Origin: Cyclaneusma minus
Taxonomy: Eukaryota; Ascomycota; Leotiomycetes; Marthamycetales; Marthamycetaceae
Assembly (NCBI GenBank): GCA_037179335.1
Contig: JAKZHN010000017.1
Coordinates: 124,001-188,000, forward strand
Reading direction: 5' to 3'
DNA: 64,000 nt
The position numbers and the translations under genes were made by a program. A model generated the notes under the pieces. It worked only from the letters and a program-made list of their open reading frames with translations, was not told the DNA's origin and searched no databases. This document shows positions 43,473 through 55,705 of the stretch, one piece after another (positions within the stretch are counted from its first letter, which is position 1; the number at the start of each line of letters is the position of its first letter).

Positions 43473-44239
43473 TACGGTCTTTCCACCTCGCACTTCGAGT
43501 TTACGACTTTATGCCGGAGTTTCGGGTTTTCTGACAGGAATGGGAGGCGCCCCGTTTTCCTGCCAAGGGTTCATGAATTGCACGGCATACAGCCTCCGGA
43601 ACGGGCTTGATGAGCGCATGTCATTCTACATTGCGGGCGTTTTGCAGGCTGCATGATGAGATTGTCTTCTAGGCCTGAAGATCTCTGGTTGCATGGTACG
43701 GACATAAAGGAAAGGGAGTCTTGACAGGGCGTGATTTCTGGTACCGGGGCGCTGGCTGGGCTTTACTGGCCGAGGGCATCATCGGTACATCATGGAGTCT
43801 CTTCTTGTTTCTCTCCGCTAGATATGTACATGCGGTCTGGCTCGTTCATAGAAAGAGCCGTACAGAGAAGATAGACAGCATGCAAATGACAGTTGACTAA
43901 TGACTTTACGCGTTGACCATCGAGCTTGATTTTATTGCTCATAGCAGCTTCTCATTCGCTTTGATAGCAGGGCTCCTGCAGATTTAAGAGGATTGTAGGC
44001 CGGTCTCACTCATATTAATTGCATATCGTCGCATGAATATCAGGATGTTCCGAGGGTCCCCTAGCCCAGTGAGCTGACGATGTTAGGACTCTCAATGTGA
44101 AGCTCGAAAATAGCTGCCAGGATGTACCCATCTCCAAACTCCAAGCGCCACCCAATGCCCGCTCAACCGTTCGATCTGCTCCCATTCGAGCTACGCAACC
44201 CCTTTCAGTCCCCTGCGCTCCATGCCCCGTTGTCGTCAA
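43473..44239. other. Convergent intergenic region, kinase and lsm6 3' sides
   Basis: About 770 bp between convergent genes. A minus-strand ORF 44015-44239 overlaps the lsm6 end and is not supported. Nothing else is seen. Confidence 0.55.
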
Positions 44240-44638
44240 CTAATCGGCCGAAATGTACATAACTGTAAGGCACGGGGGAAAACAGTTAGCGAGCCGTCCT
44301 AGATTCTATATCCCCAGTCTATTTCTTCCACCCCGGCAAGAGCTCTATATTGCCGTTGATATCTCCTTCGCCTTCTCCAGCAATGCCATTCCATAGCCGA
44401 AAAGCACCGACTCACCATTATTACCCCTCACAAAGGCATCCCCATAGCTTCTTTTGGCCACGCCATTGACGAGCTCGGTAGTCTTCTCGAGCGCAATGTT
44501 CATGTAGCCATCGACGCTCTGCAGCTCCCCGCGATACACGACGCCGCTGTTGAGCTTGACTGTCACGGGCGCGCCGATGATTTCGGAGAGGAAGGACGAC
44601 GGGTCGTGGCCGGCTTCTTGTGTCGCGCCGTTCTCCAT
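44240..44638 (-). CDS. lsm6: LSm6, U6 snRNA-associated Sm-like protein
   Basis: Component of the LSm1-7 (mRNA decay) and LSm2-8 (U6 snRNP) rings. Exon 1 is 44638..44416 and exon 2 is a 23-nt mini-exon at 44262..44240 encoding VMYISAD and the stop; the total is 81 residues, the normal LSm6 size. The 153-nt intron has GTGAGT and ACAG ends. Sm1 motif: VTVKLNSGVVYRGELQSVDG YMNIAL. Sm2 motif: FVRGNN-V-MYIS. Reading on past the donor gives a 97-codon ORF that wrongly ends in STAI, a trap for automatic annotation. Confidence 0.95.
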
Positions 44639-45410
44639 GGTGCTGGTGTGCTGAGTGAGAAGTGACGAGGGCGAGAGTAGTTATGGAGTGTGGGCTGGAC
44701 GACGTAAAGCTCAATTCGAGAGAACCTATTTCGCAGTGGAATTATTTGCGCCGGGGACTTGGTGGCCTGACGGTTTGGTGGCGAGGCAGAAATGCGGGGG
44801 ACATAGGGGCCGCTGAGCTTCAATCCAGCATCGACGCAGGAGGCTGGCGCTGTAGAACAATTCAATACAATAGAGCGTGCCTATTTCGCCTTCAAAACCG
44901 TGTGACTCAACCAAATTCCGGAATGTGAACTTAGACAAGAAGATAAAATCGGTGTCCCTTGGGCCCTGTTTTAAATACCTATCGAAGCTTGCTAATGTCG
45001 ACTCTCTTGGGCGGTAGAGTAGAATGAAGAACGGTACTGTACTACTGATTCACGCTTCATCAAGACATCTGTGCTAGCGGTCTGTCTTACAATCACTTGA
45101 ATTGACTAATTCTACTGGAGTTATTTGCAATGGATGTGGTCCATGTCATTACCCAATCCATCAATTCCATTACTTAGTTGCCGTTTCCAAAGCCTTGCTA
45201 TGCTGAGTAGGTTGAGAACTTGAGAAATTGAAGCATCAACAAACAACAACGCTGAACATCAGCACGCACATCAAATTCCGGCGAGTCGCCACCACCCGAA
45301 TCATTGAATCTCACTATCAGGTGATCATCTAGGAAGGCTGCTCAGTACTACATGACCACAAGAGTGATCCTGCGAGCAATCCCACAAGTCACCGACACCA
45401 CGCATGAATC
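44639..45410. other. Divergent promoter region between lsm6 and hcs1
   Basis: About 770 bp. ORFs 44662-44928 (+) and 44563-44865 (-) overlap the lsm6 start and have no features. No repeats of note. Confidence 0.5.
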
Positions 45411-48287
45411 ATGATGTCGCCTCCCATCAGCATCCCCTCCTTCACCACCACACAGCTGCATCTTCTCAATTTAGAGCTGCAATCCGAGCTCGCCGAAACC
45501 CAGTCCCTCATATCCAACACCTCACCGTCGGCACTGCAACGCGCTGGAGTAGCCATCTCGAATCTGGTGATTGTGGGGCAGAGGACGGGCTTTGGTGGAA
45601 ACTTGGTACTGGAGCTGGGCCCGGATCCAGCGACCATCGGGAAAGGTGGCGAGGGAGACTTGCCGGAGCATGGCATTAGGGTCGGAGACATTGTTAGGGT
45701 TGGCGAAGTACCTGGTGGAAGGTGAGTTCTCTTCCTCCTGTCTTGCAGCCCTTTCACCGTTTTGTTTGTTGGTGTGCGGTGTGTCTGAGGTTCGGAAGGA
45801 CGACAGAGGCATGTTCGTCCTGACTGGCGGTGTCATTTCGCTCTCACTTACTTGGTTTTTCAAAATCTCTTACGGGCTCATATGGTCATACCAGTTCCTA
45901 ACGGGTGCCTGGTGCTTCGTGGTATGGGCAGTGAAAGTCATAGGGAGCTCCAAGTAAACATTGCTTTAGTAGGAGTTATATACGAGGAAGACCAGGCTTT
46001 CTATCATTTGCAGAAGATGTCTTCTTGCTACTGCGCTTATATTTTCTCATCCGAGTCCTGGATGTGTCTGCTTTAGAATACTAACAGTTCAGTAGTGCCA
46101 AAAAGCGCGAGGTCAAGGACCTAGAAAGCAAAGCCTGTCGAGGAGTCGTCACGAAAGCTGGCAGGAACATCGTTGCAGTCGCATTGGACAATGACGATGA
46201 TGAGAATCTCAACGGAGTCAGTAGGCTTTGGGTTTGTAAACTTGCCAATGATGTGACCTACAAAAGGCAAGTCTTTCCATTAACAAGTGATACCTGATTC
46301 ACCTCGATCATTATGCCTTTTTGACCTACACGATCTATCAAAATTGCTAATGGTAGCGAAGAATGAACCAGACAATGACTCGCATGCAGAAAATGACCGA
46401 AGCAGAGTACAGTCCCTTCATGCGCGTTCTATTTGGCCTCTCCTCGCCATCTCCCGTTCCGTCCAACCTAGATGAACCAGACTCCGAGTTCGCCTCCCTG
46501 GAATGGGTAGACCCAAGTCTCAACGATTCACAAAAAGATGCTATCAAATTCGCCCTGGCATCGCCCGAAGTAGCACTAATCCATGGTCCTCCCGGCACCG
46601 GCAAGACTCACACCCTCATTGAGCTCATCCTCCAGCTGCTGAAACAGAATTCAAGCATGCGGATTCTCGTGTGCGGTCCCTCGAATATTTCCGTGGACAA
46701 CATCGTCGAAAGACTGAGTCCCCATAAAGTTCCGATACTAAGGCTTGGCCATCCTGCACGGCTTTTGCCTTCGGTGCTGTCCCATTCACTCGATGTGCTC
46801 ACAAGCACTTCGGATGCGGGTGCCATTGTTGCGGACGTACGGTCTGAAATTGACGCTAAGACGAGGTCTATCAAGAAGGCCAAGTCGGGGAGAGAAAGGA
46901 AGGCTATCTATGGTGAGCTCAAAGAATTGAGAAAAGAGTTCCGGGAACGTGAGCGAAAGTGCGTTGACGGGCTAGTGAGGGGAAGTAAGGTAGTGCTAGC
47001 CACACTCCATGGGGCTGGAGGCTTTCAGCTGAAGAACGAGGAATTCGATGTTGTGATCGTGGACGAAGCAAGTCAGGCGCTGGAGGCACAATGCTGGGTG
47101 CCATTAATAGGCGCAAAGAAAGTCGTGCTGGCGGGAGATCACTTGCAACTGCCTCCGACCATCAAGAGTTTGAACTCGAAGACCAAAGGAGGGGAGAAAA
47201 CAAAGGACAAAAAAGATCAGAAAGAAGCAGCGAAATTTGACAACGGCGATGCAGAGGTCATCAAAGGAATGACACTGGAAAAGACCTTGTTTGACAGGCT
47301 CTTGGAGCTTCATGGCCCAAGCATCAAGAGGATGTTGACTACACAATATCGCATGCACGAGAAGATTATGAGATTCCCCTCTGACGAGCTATATGAGGGC
47401 AAGCTGGTCGCTGCAGAAGCTGTAAAGCTCCGCACTCTCATGGATCTGCCATATAAGGTTGAGGAGACGGAAGATACGAGGGAGCCATTGGTATTCTGGG
47501 ATACTCAAGGGGGAGACTTCCCCGAGAACAGCGAAGATGGAGAGACTGGGAAAAGGGTGTTAGCGGGAGAGAGCAAGAGTAATCCTATGGAAGCAGCATT
47601 GGTGAAGTTGCAGGTTATAAGCCTGGTGAAGGCGGGCGTGAAGCCAGGTATTTCCCATCTTCGCCCCTTTTCCTTTTCCCCTCCAACTTCGGCTACTAAC
47701 TATGGTAAGCAGAGGATATCGCAGTAGTGACGCCTTACAATGCCCAGGTATGTGGAGACCGACTTCGAGACGCTCGGTCATGTCATCAAAGCTGACAGCA
47801 AATCTGGTCCAGCTTGCACTTGTGTCGAATCTTCTCAAGGACTCCTTTCCAGGCATCGAACTCGGCAGCGTGGACGGTTTCCAAGGCCGCGAAAAGGAAG
47901 CAGTCATAGTCAGTCTCGTACGGTCCAACGCGGAGCGTGAAGTAGGTTTTCTAGGAGAAAAGCGTCGTCTCAACGGTACGTCTCGTCGCGGTCGAGCCAC
48001 GGCGATCATACAGATCATACCATTCGCAGTTATAGAGATATACTTTGTTGCTGATGGTACATGTCTCAACAGTTGCTATGACCCGGCCCAAGCGCTTTCT
48101 CGCCGTCATTGGAGATTCTGAGACGGTTTCAAAGTGAGTGTGGATGAGCTTTCTCCCGCAGCATTGGTGCTTGGGCTAACTGAAAGGCAGGGGTAGCAAG
48201 TTCCTCAAGCGGTGGATGGACTTCCTCGAGTCGGAGGCAGACCTGCGGTATCCGGATTTGGCGATGTTGAATGCGTCGGCAGGCTGA
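45411..48287 (+). CDS. hcs1: Hcs1/SMUBP2-like superfamily 1B DNA/RNA helicase
   Basis: 5'-3' helicase related to yeast Hcs1 (DNA polymerase alpha-associated) and human IGHMBP2. Seven exons: 45411..45721, 46093..46266, 46362..47647, 47713..47747, 47813..47975, 48073..48133 and 48191..48287; 708 residues. Walker A is GPPGTGKT (about residue 235), Walker B region VVIVDEASQALE (about 395), motif III GDHLQLPPT, motif IV QYRMHEKIM, then VTPYNAQ, SVDGFQGREKEAV and NVAMTRPKR in the last exons. The N-terminus (QSLISNTSPSALQRAGVAIS NL) fits the family. Intron 1 is long (371 nt). Intron 2 appears to be GC-AG (AG|GCAAGT); a GT alternative 3 nt on (CAA|GTCTTT) also keeps frame. Confidence 0.92.
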
Positions 48288-49534
48288 GTGTGGTTGAAGT
48301 TAAAAGCCACACCAACGTTCCAATTGAAGCCACGCACAGACGATCAGACAAGGACCAGGGCACCCTGCACGGAAAGCTTTGGCATCATTGGCGGGGCCGC
48401 CGCGTTTCAGAGATAAATTGTGTCCGATCAGGGTATGTGGGACGAGTATGTGGGACGAGTATGTGACTTCGGATTGAAGCTGGGACGGCGGCCACGCATG
48501 TACATAAACCAGCCGCAGCAGGCCACATACAATAATCAAAGAACATTCAATATGAAGCGGCGAACGGAGAAGCGTGACAGTACATCAATGACAGTAGGTA
48601 CTTGAGTGACATTGAAGCTTCGGCGCCAGATTGAAGGTTCGGAAACATGAATTGATCCCGATTCCCGACTCCCGCGAACTCTGAAGATTCCGCGCGTCGA
48701 CCTCTTTCGGCCATAGGGCAGCATGGCTTGAAGATTGCGACTGCTGGAAGAGCCGGAAAGTGGTGGCATAAGCAGCAGCAGGCCCGGGCGTAGTAATGCA
48801 TTATGCATCCTACAGTTCGTCCCAGCGCGGCCGAGCCTGTTCGCAGTGTTGGCGCTTCGAGGTACAAGAGGTGAAGTGAGTCTCGGACGAATTGATTCTC
48901 AACTATCTACATCAATGTAGTATATATGCACTCCCCATGCCTGCACCGTCAGTGCACTCCTCACAAGACGTTCTGCTTAGGGTGCGGGCCGAAGAAGCTC
49001 GCTTAAGCTCTTACCACATAGGGGACCAAATGCGATCCGCTTCACTCCATGTCCAACGACTCCAATCAAGCTCTCCACAGCCGTCACAATACCACGCCCC
49101 GGCTAAAATAACAATAGGATGCACCAGACGCACATATGCGGCCATTATGCATCCAACCCAGCCTGGACCCCGCCCCCTCCACTACTGTGCCTCGAGACAT
49201 AGTCCATGTCGAGGGCCCAGCATGCTTGCTAGCATGGAAGCGGCGGACATGTTCATTTCTGCTTCCATGTCCGCCACTGCCAGACACAGCGGAGCTCTCC
49301 TTGCAACTTGTCCCGAAAGAGGGGCCTCCAGTCGTGCTGCCTGTCAAAGTCGGGCCTAGCCGCGTCTGTCCTCTCGTTTCATCGATGCTGCCTCCGACTG
49401 GCAACCATGACCGACCTTTCAAAGACTGACTGACCCTCTTCGCACTCCTAAGATGCCACACAAGTACCACTGCCTGCCTGCTTTAGCATCTTCGGCGCCT
49501 CGAGCCGAATGATCTTAGCTCTCCGTCTACCGCC
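48288..49534. other. Intergenic upstream of the KKSSFKTVFGRLFGKK protein
   Basis: About 1.25 kb. ORFs 48892-49359 (+), 49084-49470 (-) and 48547-48867 (-) are open but have no domains or plausible splice links. A short direct repeat lies at about 48435-48465 (GTATGTGGGACGA twice). Confidence 0.5.
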
Positions 49535-51683
49535 ATGATGAATAAAGCCAAGAAGGGCGGGAACTGGAAGAGCCAATCTCCAACCCGCTCCAATACCGCC
49601 TCGACCATACGAGGGCGAATATCTGCTCCTATTCCTCTCATATCCGACGACGAGGAGTTTCCCATCCGGAAACCTGGGGCAACGATAGCCACTCCCATAG
49701 CCGTAGAAGGGAACGAAAAGCAACTCGGGCGTACCCCTCCTGCTAGACCGACTACACCCAACCCTGCGACTGGAATTGCAATATCGGATTTTCAGGAACC
49801 TATGCGACCTGCACCAAAACCTCCCGTCCAGGCTGTGAGAGATTCGACCCAAGCGCCTAGTCGCGATACAAATGGATCGAGTAACCTACGGACCTCTTAT
49901 ACCAGCAATCGTTCGACGCAGAATTCAGGCAAACCACAGAGGAAAAAATCGTCTTTCAAGACTGTTTTCGGTCGCCTTTTTGGCAAGAAACGAAAGTCTG
50001 CAGCGTCTGCTTCTCCCCGAAGGAGCGCATCCATCCGGAGAGAACAGCGCAGAAGCGTAGGTTGATCGAGTCCACTCAATGCGCAGGCGAATACTGATGA
50101 TATCGTGATAATAGGATCCATCAGCACTTCAGCGCAGTCCCGGCGCATCGTCATTGCAGAAACGTACAGTCTCGCTACCTGCAGCCGAACTAAAGCGAGC
50201 CCTGGGGTCTCATACTCCCTTCCCCGGCGGCTCCATTGGCCATGTTTTGCAGTCAACCAACGATCGAAGCTCAAGCCTCGTTGATGGAAATACACCGCGA
50301 TCCAAGCCGCGGCGCGCCACGACTCCGAGCAAGATATACACTCCTGAAAAGGGTCCTGGATATGTTGACTGGACAGGTCTCTCGCCTCGTCCTTCAAGCA
50401 TTCCAGCGAAATGCGCTCAGACTGCAGAAGCCGATGAGAGCAGGGTAGCTATAGGGACTGCTATAACGTCTGGTAGCCATCCCAATCGCCGCTCTCGCAG
50501 TGTCGGACAACTCCGTGGCATCACCACAAGCCTCAACACCACACGGCGACGCAGCGACGAAATCCGGTACTGGCGAGAAAGTTATGAGCCAAGATCTCCA
50601 CAGTCCTCGAATAGGCCCGAGACAGCTGACAGAGAACACAATGGGATAGACACTGGATTGCCGGCCAAGGAGGTGCCTGGACCTGTGGAGGTTGCAAGAG
50701 AGGAAAGCCCGATGCCGTTCAATTTTGGATCACTGGGTAGCGAGATGGCGGGGATGAAGATTACGCAGGCGGCGAGCCTGGAGGAACGGGTGAGCCGCAT
50801 TGAGAATCGTATGCAAAACATGGAGGCTCTGGTGGAAGACTTGCGATCCCGCATTTTCCTTCATCGTTCTCAGGATCCCGAAGCAGAATCACATGGCAGC
50901 TTATCACATGACCCCGAAAGGGCGCCGCGTCAGCAGCGTAGCAAATCTCACGACCTCGAGCCTCCCCCTCGCTCTTTGCGCCGAAGCCCTGTACGTCAAA
51001 ACTCATCCCTGCTGCGTCAAGATGCCGGCGTGGAAGACCGACCGTCTTCAACAGCCACTGTTCTGGGGCCAGCATCGACACCGTGGCGGATCACTGGGGA
51101 GAATGCACTGATCAACGACGAGAACAAAGATCCAGACCCCTATCACACACTTCTAAAACTTATCACAGCAGAACAGCAGGCTCGTCGTAGTCTTGAATCC
51201 AAGGTTGCCGAGCTGCAAATACAAGTCCATGCCCTGCGCGCTTCGAATGAAGCTAGTGCTCATCACCTCGATCTGGACACTGGTGCTGAGACGGGACGCA
51301 ATTCTGAATATTACCCCACCCCGTCTCCTGAGCTGGTAGCACCGGGCAATGCCTCAGCGTTCGCGGGAGGGGACCAGAGCGATGACGAAGTCTACAGCCA
51401 TGGAGGTTACCCCTTCACTGAACGGGCTGCCGAAACACAAGTCTACCCCTATCCGACGCCTGAGGGCTATGGCTCTGATTCTGGCTACAAAGATGAAGAA
51501 GCGCATTCCGATGCGTTCCAAACTCCCGTGGAGGAGAGGAGCGGGTACGCATATGGCGGCGTCGACGTCCCTACCAATGGCGACGATAGGAAGATGCAGC
51601 GAGTAAGCGCTCTAGAAAGTAGCAAGCCAAGGACGCTGAGCTTGAGCCAATTGACTTTAGGAACGGGAACGAGGAAGACTTGA
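49535..51683 (+). CDS. Conserved-looking unknown protein, basic N-terminus and coiled coil
   Basis: Not recognised. Exons are 49535..50056 and 50115..51683 (58-nt intron, donor GTAGGT, acceptor AATAG); 696 residues. The N-terminal third is Ser/Pro/Arg-rich and ends in a strongly basic amphipathic motif, KKSSFKTVFGRLFGKKRKS, which could bind membranes or nucleic acid. Two coiled-coil predictions: EERVSRIENRMQNMEALVED (about residue 395) and LESKVAELQIQVHALR (about 540). The C-terminal part has acidic, Tyr-rich PYPTPEGYGSDSGYKDEE-type repeats. Many S-P and T-P sites suggest phosphoregulation. A scaffold role is only an inference. Confidence 0.8.
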
Positions 51684-52167
51684 AGAGTAGGCTGGTGACA
51701 TGATAATAAACATATGCGTTGGCGTTTGGCTGAAATTGTAGTTGGGGGTTATTCTGTTGCGATACTTATTTGGCAGGGTGGAAATCTTGGATGACGTTCG
51801 CGGGCGAGATAGCATTTTTGATATACCCTTTGAGATTCTGGAAAGCATAGACGATGACATCAGAGGACTTAGCTACATGCAACAGCCTAGATTGTTGTTA
51901 TGACCCGAGACACAATCAGACAGTCGAGCATTGAAGGAAAACTCGGTTTAGGAAGGGCCAGGTGGTGCGCACAGAGACCTACATGTAAGCTTTTGTCCCA
52001 GGTCCGGGGCTCGACTTCCTCGGCCATGATCGACGCGCCCGCCTTGTTCGTGCTTCTTGGATGCCGTGCCTGGCTTCTTGGGAGCGTGCTCGACCGACAA
52101 CCACCACACACGGCCATGTATACATAGTACATATGCACATATTCACATTCACCGCCATCGTCTCATC
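51684..52167. other. Intergenic upstream of the exchanger gene
   Basis: About 480 bp of promoter and 3'UTR. The minus-strand ORF 51979-52389 overlaps the exchanger start and is not supported. Confidence 0.5.
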
Positions 52168-55100
52168 ATGGTCCTGCCGTCGAGGAGGGCCGCGCGCCGC
52201 AGGCCGAGCGACCAGCGCTTCGTCCTGACTGTCGGCCTGCTCTGCCTCATCGCCGTCGGCAGCCTGGCCGTCGATGGCCTCGTGCGAATGCGCCCAGCCG
52301 GCCAGCATGCCCTGCGACTGCTCAAGCCCGACGAGGAGGTGCGTAGAGACTCTGGCTAAAAGACACGGCCTCTCGCTGACTGTGAGCACAGTGCCGACTT
52401 GCCAAACACGCCGAGGACCAGTGTGCCTTCATCAAGGCCAACTGCCCGGACGAAGAGGCCGGCATTCTATCGTACTTGACCCTGTACTACTGCACCCTGT
52501 CGAACGCAAAGGTCGTCGCCTTCGTCCTCCTCGTTCTCTGGGCCGGCGTTCTCTTCGCCACCATCGGGATTGCCGCCAGCGATTTCTTCTGCATCAATCT
52601 CAGCACAATAGCAACGCTTCTGGGCATGAGCGAGAATCTGGCCGGCGTGACGCTGCTGGCTTTTGGCAATGGCAGCCCCGACGTCTTCTCGACCTTTGCA
52701 GCCATGGGTTCGCACAGCGGCAGCCTGGCAATTGGCGAACTGGTAGGAGCCGCACTGTTCATTTCTTGTGGCGTGGTAGGCGCAATGACAATGGTCCGGG
52801 AATTCAAGGTCGCCAAGCGATCCTTCATTCGCGATGTCACTTTCTTTGCTCTTGCTGTGGCCTTCACCATCGTTTTCCTTTCTGATGGCGCTCTTCACAT
52901 CTGGGAGTCGTGCGTCATGATTGCCTTCTATGTCTTTTATGTCCTGTTTGTGGTAGGCTGGCATTGGTATCTGACACGGAGGAACCGTCGCAGAGAGAGA
53001 GACGCTGCGGCTCGAGACCACGTCAATGCCCCGGGGAACGAAGAGATTGAAGTCGCCGAGGAGAATGATGACGAAGATGAAGGTGCTTCTCTGATTTCGA
53101 GAAGAGCCGAGGACTGGGGAGCTCTGGAGCGCGGCTCCAGCCCAAATCCTCGCAGACGCGGCCGCGAGCTTAGAAGTGATACGGAGGAGGGTCGCCAGCT
53201 ACATACAGCTGTTGAGATGGCTAGCAGCATGCGTGTTAGTCGGCCAAGGGAGTTCCGCAGGAATACCATCACACCTATCCGTCCTAGTCTGATTGGCGCT
53301 CTGGAGTTCCGATCCGTACTGTCTACGCTTGCGAAAACTCGAACTACAAACACCTATCCTATACGGCTGGAACGCTATTCCGACGATGAAGATCCGAGTG
53401 GCAATCGGCTCGAGCCGCCGGCGTCCATCACTCGAGGCCGATCTACAGATCAAGTTCCCCTTCTAATCACCATCTCTAGTGAGGAGGATGACGGAACGGA
53501 GCAACCGCAGGCACCGTCGTCTAAAAGATCGAGAGCAGCCTCGATGAACGATGTCGAAAACAAGAGATCGACAGCCCCTGCCGCATTTTTGGGGGCAAAA
53601 GTGCCAGATCTCGTCGATATGGGACAGAAAGCAGCTTTTTCGCAGCACCTACCTGTTGGTCTCGTCTCTCCGGCGATTTCAATATCTCCACCGCCATCAG
53701 AACATCAATCGGCGGCGGACACGTGGGGTTTTCCTGAAATCACGGAAGGAGCGGGAGCCGAGCTCGATCGGCCTAGGGATAGCAGGCCACTCAGTCCAAA
53801 GACCACTGATACTCCAATAGCCGATCAAGAGCACTATGCAATTCCGCCGAACGAGTCTTTGAATGTGCCATCCCCTCTGCCACGCCTCAAGATACCGCGG
53901 TCCCCGAATACCGATGATGTGCAGACGTCATCGCCCATACTGCCATTTCCGGCCTACACGGAGTCGCCAATGGCGATGTCTGCTCAAAGTTCAAGGCCGC
54001 CTAGCATTCGCATACTTGATACTGCGTATCCCCCTTCTCTTCACAACTCATCGCTACCAAGCGACTCTCAAGAATTTGAGAGACCCATCAGTTGGTGGCC
54101 TTACAGCGTTCTCCCGAGCCCTCAAATACTAGCCGCTACACTATTTCCCCAGCTCTACACATTCAGGGGCAAGAGTATATGGGACAAACTACTAGGCATA
54201 ATATCGGCCCCTAGCATTCTTCTCCTAACCATCACTTTACCGGTCGTGGAAACACAACCCGAGGACGAGGACGAGCAGTCTCTGCTTGATGACCAGGACG
54301 GGGCTCCACGCAAGCGAGGGAGTACGCTTGTACATCTGCCGACGGACAGCGACCTGGAGGATGAGAATAGTGATCAAGCCGAGTGGCTCCGCTATCGACG
54401 CAGCTCATACTCATCCGTTCGTCCCTTGTCGGGAAGTCCTACGCCTAGCAGATCTCGATCACCATATCCTGCTGGTGTGACGGGGCATGGGAATACGGCG
54501 GAGGCTGCTGTTGCAGCAGAGAACCACCACAACCATTCTCACCCCGTGCCTGAGCCGACGCCCACACATTGTGAGCCGCCTGGTGCGGCTCTTGAGCTTC
54601 CTGCCTCGCCTCGCGACTGGAATCGCTGGCTAGTGATTATTCAAATATTCACCGCGCCACTTTTTGTTGTCTTTATTCTGCGAGTCTACGAATGGGTGGA
54701 CACAGAATTTTGGCTACTAGTCCTATATGCGCTTATTGCGTCCTTCGTCCTCCTGTCTTTGCTACTTCTCACAACCACGGCTTCCGAGCCACCAAAATAC
54801 CGCAGCATCCTCTGCTTCATCGGCTTCATCGTGTCCTGTTGCTGGATCTCAATTATTGCGAACGAAGTCGTTGGCGTTTTAAAAGCTTTCGGCGTCATCA
54901 TCGGCATCAGCGACGCCATTCTCGGCCTCACTGTGTTCGCCGTCGGTAACAGCATGGGCGACCTGGTTGCTGATATTACCGTCGCGCGTCTAGGATATCC
55001 CGTCATGGCACTATCCGCGTGCTTTGGAGGACCTATGCTCAACATCTTGATGGGAATTGGCATGGGAGGCTTGGTCCAGCTGATTAGATCGGCGAATCAC

Positions 55101-55346
55101 AAGCATAGCAAGCATCCGAGCCGGCCGATCAACTACAAGCCTTACCAGGTCGAAGTGAGTGGCACCCTGATGGTCAGCGCAATCACTTTGCTGGTCACGC
55201 TGGTGGCGTTGCTCGTGGTAGTGCCGCTCAACAAGTGGATGATGACGAGAAAGATTGGATTTGGGCTGATCGCGTTGTGGATCGCCAGCGTGATTGCTAA
55301 TGTAGTAATAGAGTGTACGGGCGTGCTCGATAAAGCTTCAGGGTAG
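52168..55346 (+). CDS. Na+/Ca2+ exchanger-like membrane protein (CaCA superfamily)
   Basis: Cation/Ca2+ antiporter of the NCKX/NCLX-like branch, likely vacuolar or other endomembrane. Exons are 52168..52338 and 52392..55346; 1041 residues. An N-terminal hydrophobic segment (FVLTVGLLCLIAVGSLAVDG) precedes a short lumenal part. The alpha-1 repeat is GVTLLAFGNGSPDVFSTFAA (about residue 145) and the alpha-2 repeat GLTVFAVGNSMGDLVADITV (about 905), each in a group of about five or six membrane helices. Between the halves is a cytosolic loop of roughly 500 residues, much longer than the core, rich in Ser, Pro and acidic residues. An NCX-type Calx-beta domain is not evident. Ion selectivity (Na+, K+ or H+ coupled) cannot be read from sequence. 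Confidence 0.92.
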
Positions 55347-55705
55347 TAATTGTATATAGCATACAGTGGGGGTAAAGGTCGGGATACGATTCGGCGGTAC
55401 TGTCGCTCAGAATCGTATCCTGACTAATAGCAGTAATGAGTACAAGATATTGTTTGATGTGTCTATTCGTAATTGAAAGCTACTGGTTGATTGACAACCT
55501 AGTATTTTCATAGCGACTATTGCACCGACGCAACGCGGTAACGTTGTTTACCTTGGCTAAAAAGGCCAACTAATGGGAAACTCGGCAGAAATGTACCCAT
55601 GTCAATTGATCCAGTTTGACGAGAATCATATTGATTTTAGTCTTCAGACAATACTGCACAGTATACACCACACAAAAAAAGCCACAGACATGCATGCAAT
55701 CATTA
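55347..55705. other. Convergent intergenic region with a tiny inverted-repeat element
   Basis: About 360 bp between convergent exchanger and condensin genes; holds the 55364-55433 element, otherwise A/T-rich without features. Confidence 0.55.
55364..55433. mobile_element. Very short MITE or hairpin, TA-flanked, in the exchanger 3' region
   Basis: The left end CAGTGGGGGTAAAGGTC continues into GGGATACGATTC; the right end has GAATCGTATCC then CTGACTAATAGCAG. The 11-bp arm GGATACGATTC is perfectly inverted around a 17-nt spacer. TA flanks both ends. The outer sequence resembles the MITEs at 21964 and 63945. At 70 bp it may be a deletion derivative. It begins 18 bp after the stop codon and could also act as a 3'UTR hairpin. 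Confidence 0.6.

Noticed and set aside
44345..44638. 97-codon single-exon lsm6
   Set aside because: Reads through a GTGAGT donor and lacks the MYIS ending; the spliced form fits the family length.
48892..49359. Plus-strand ORF of 155 codons upstream of the unknown coiled-coil gene
   Set aside because: No domain, no splice connection to 49535, overlapped by an equally long antisense ORF.
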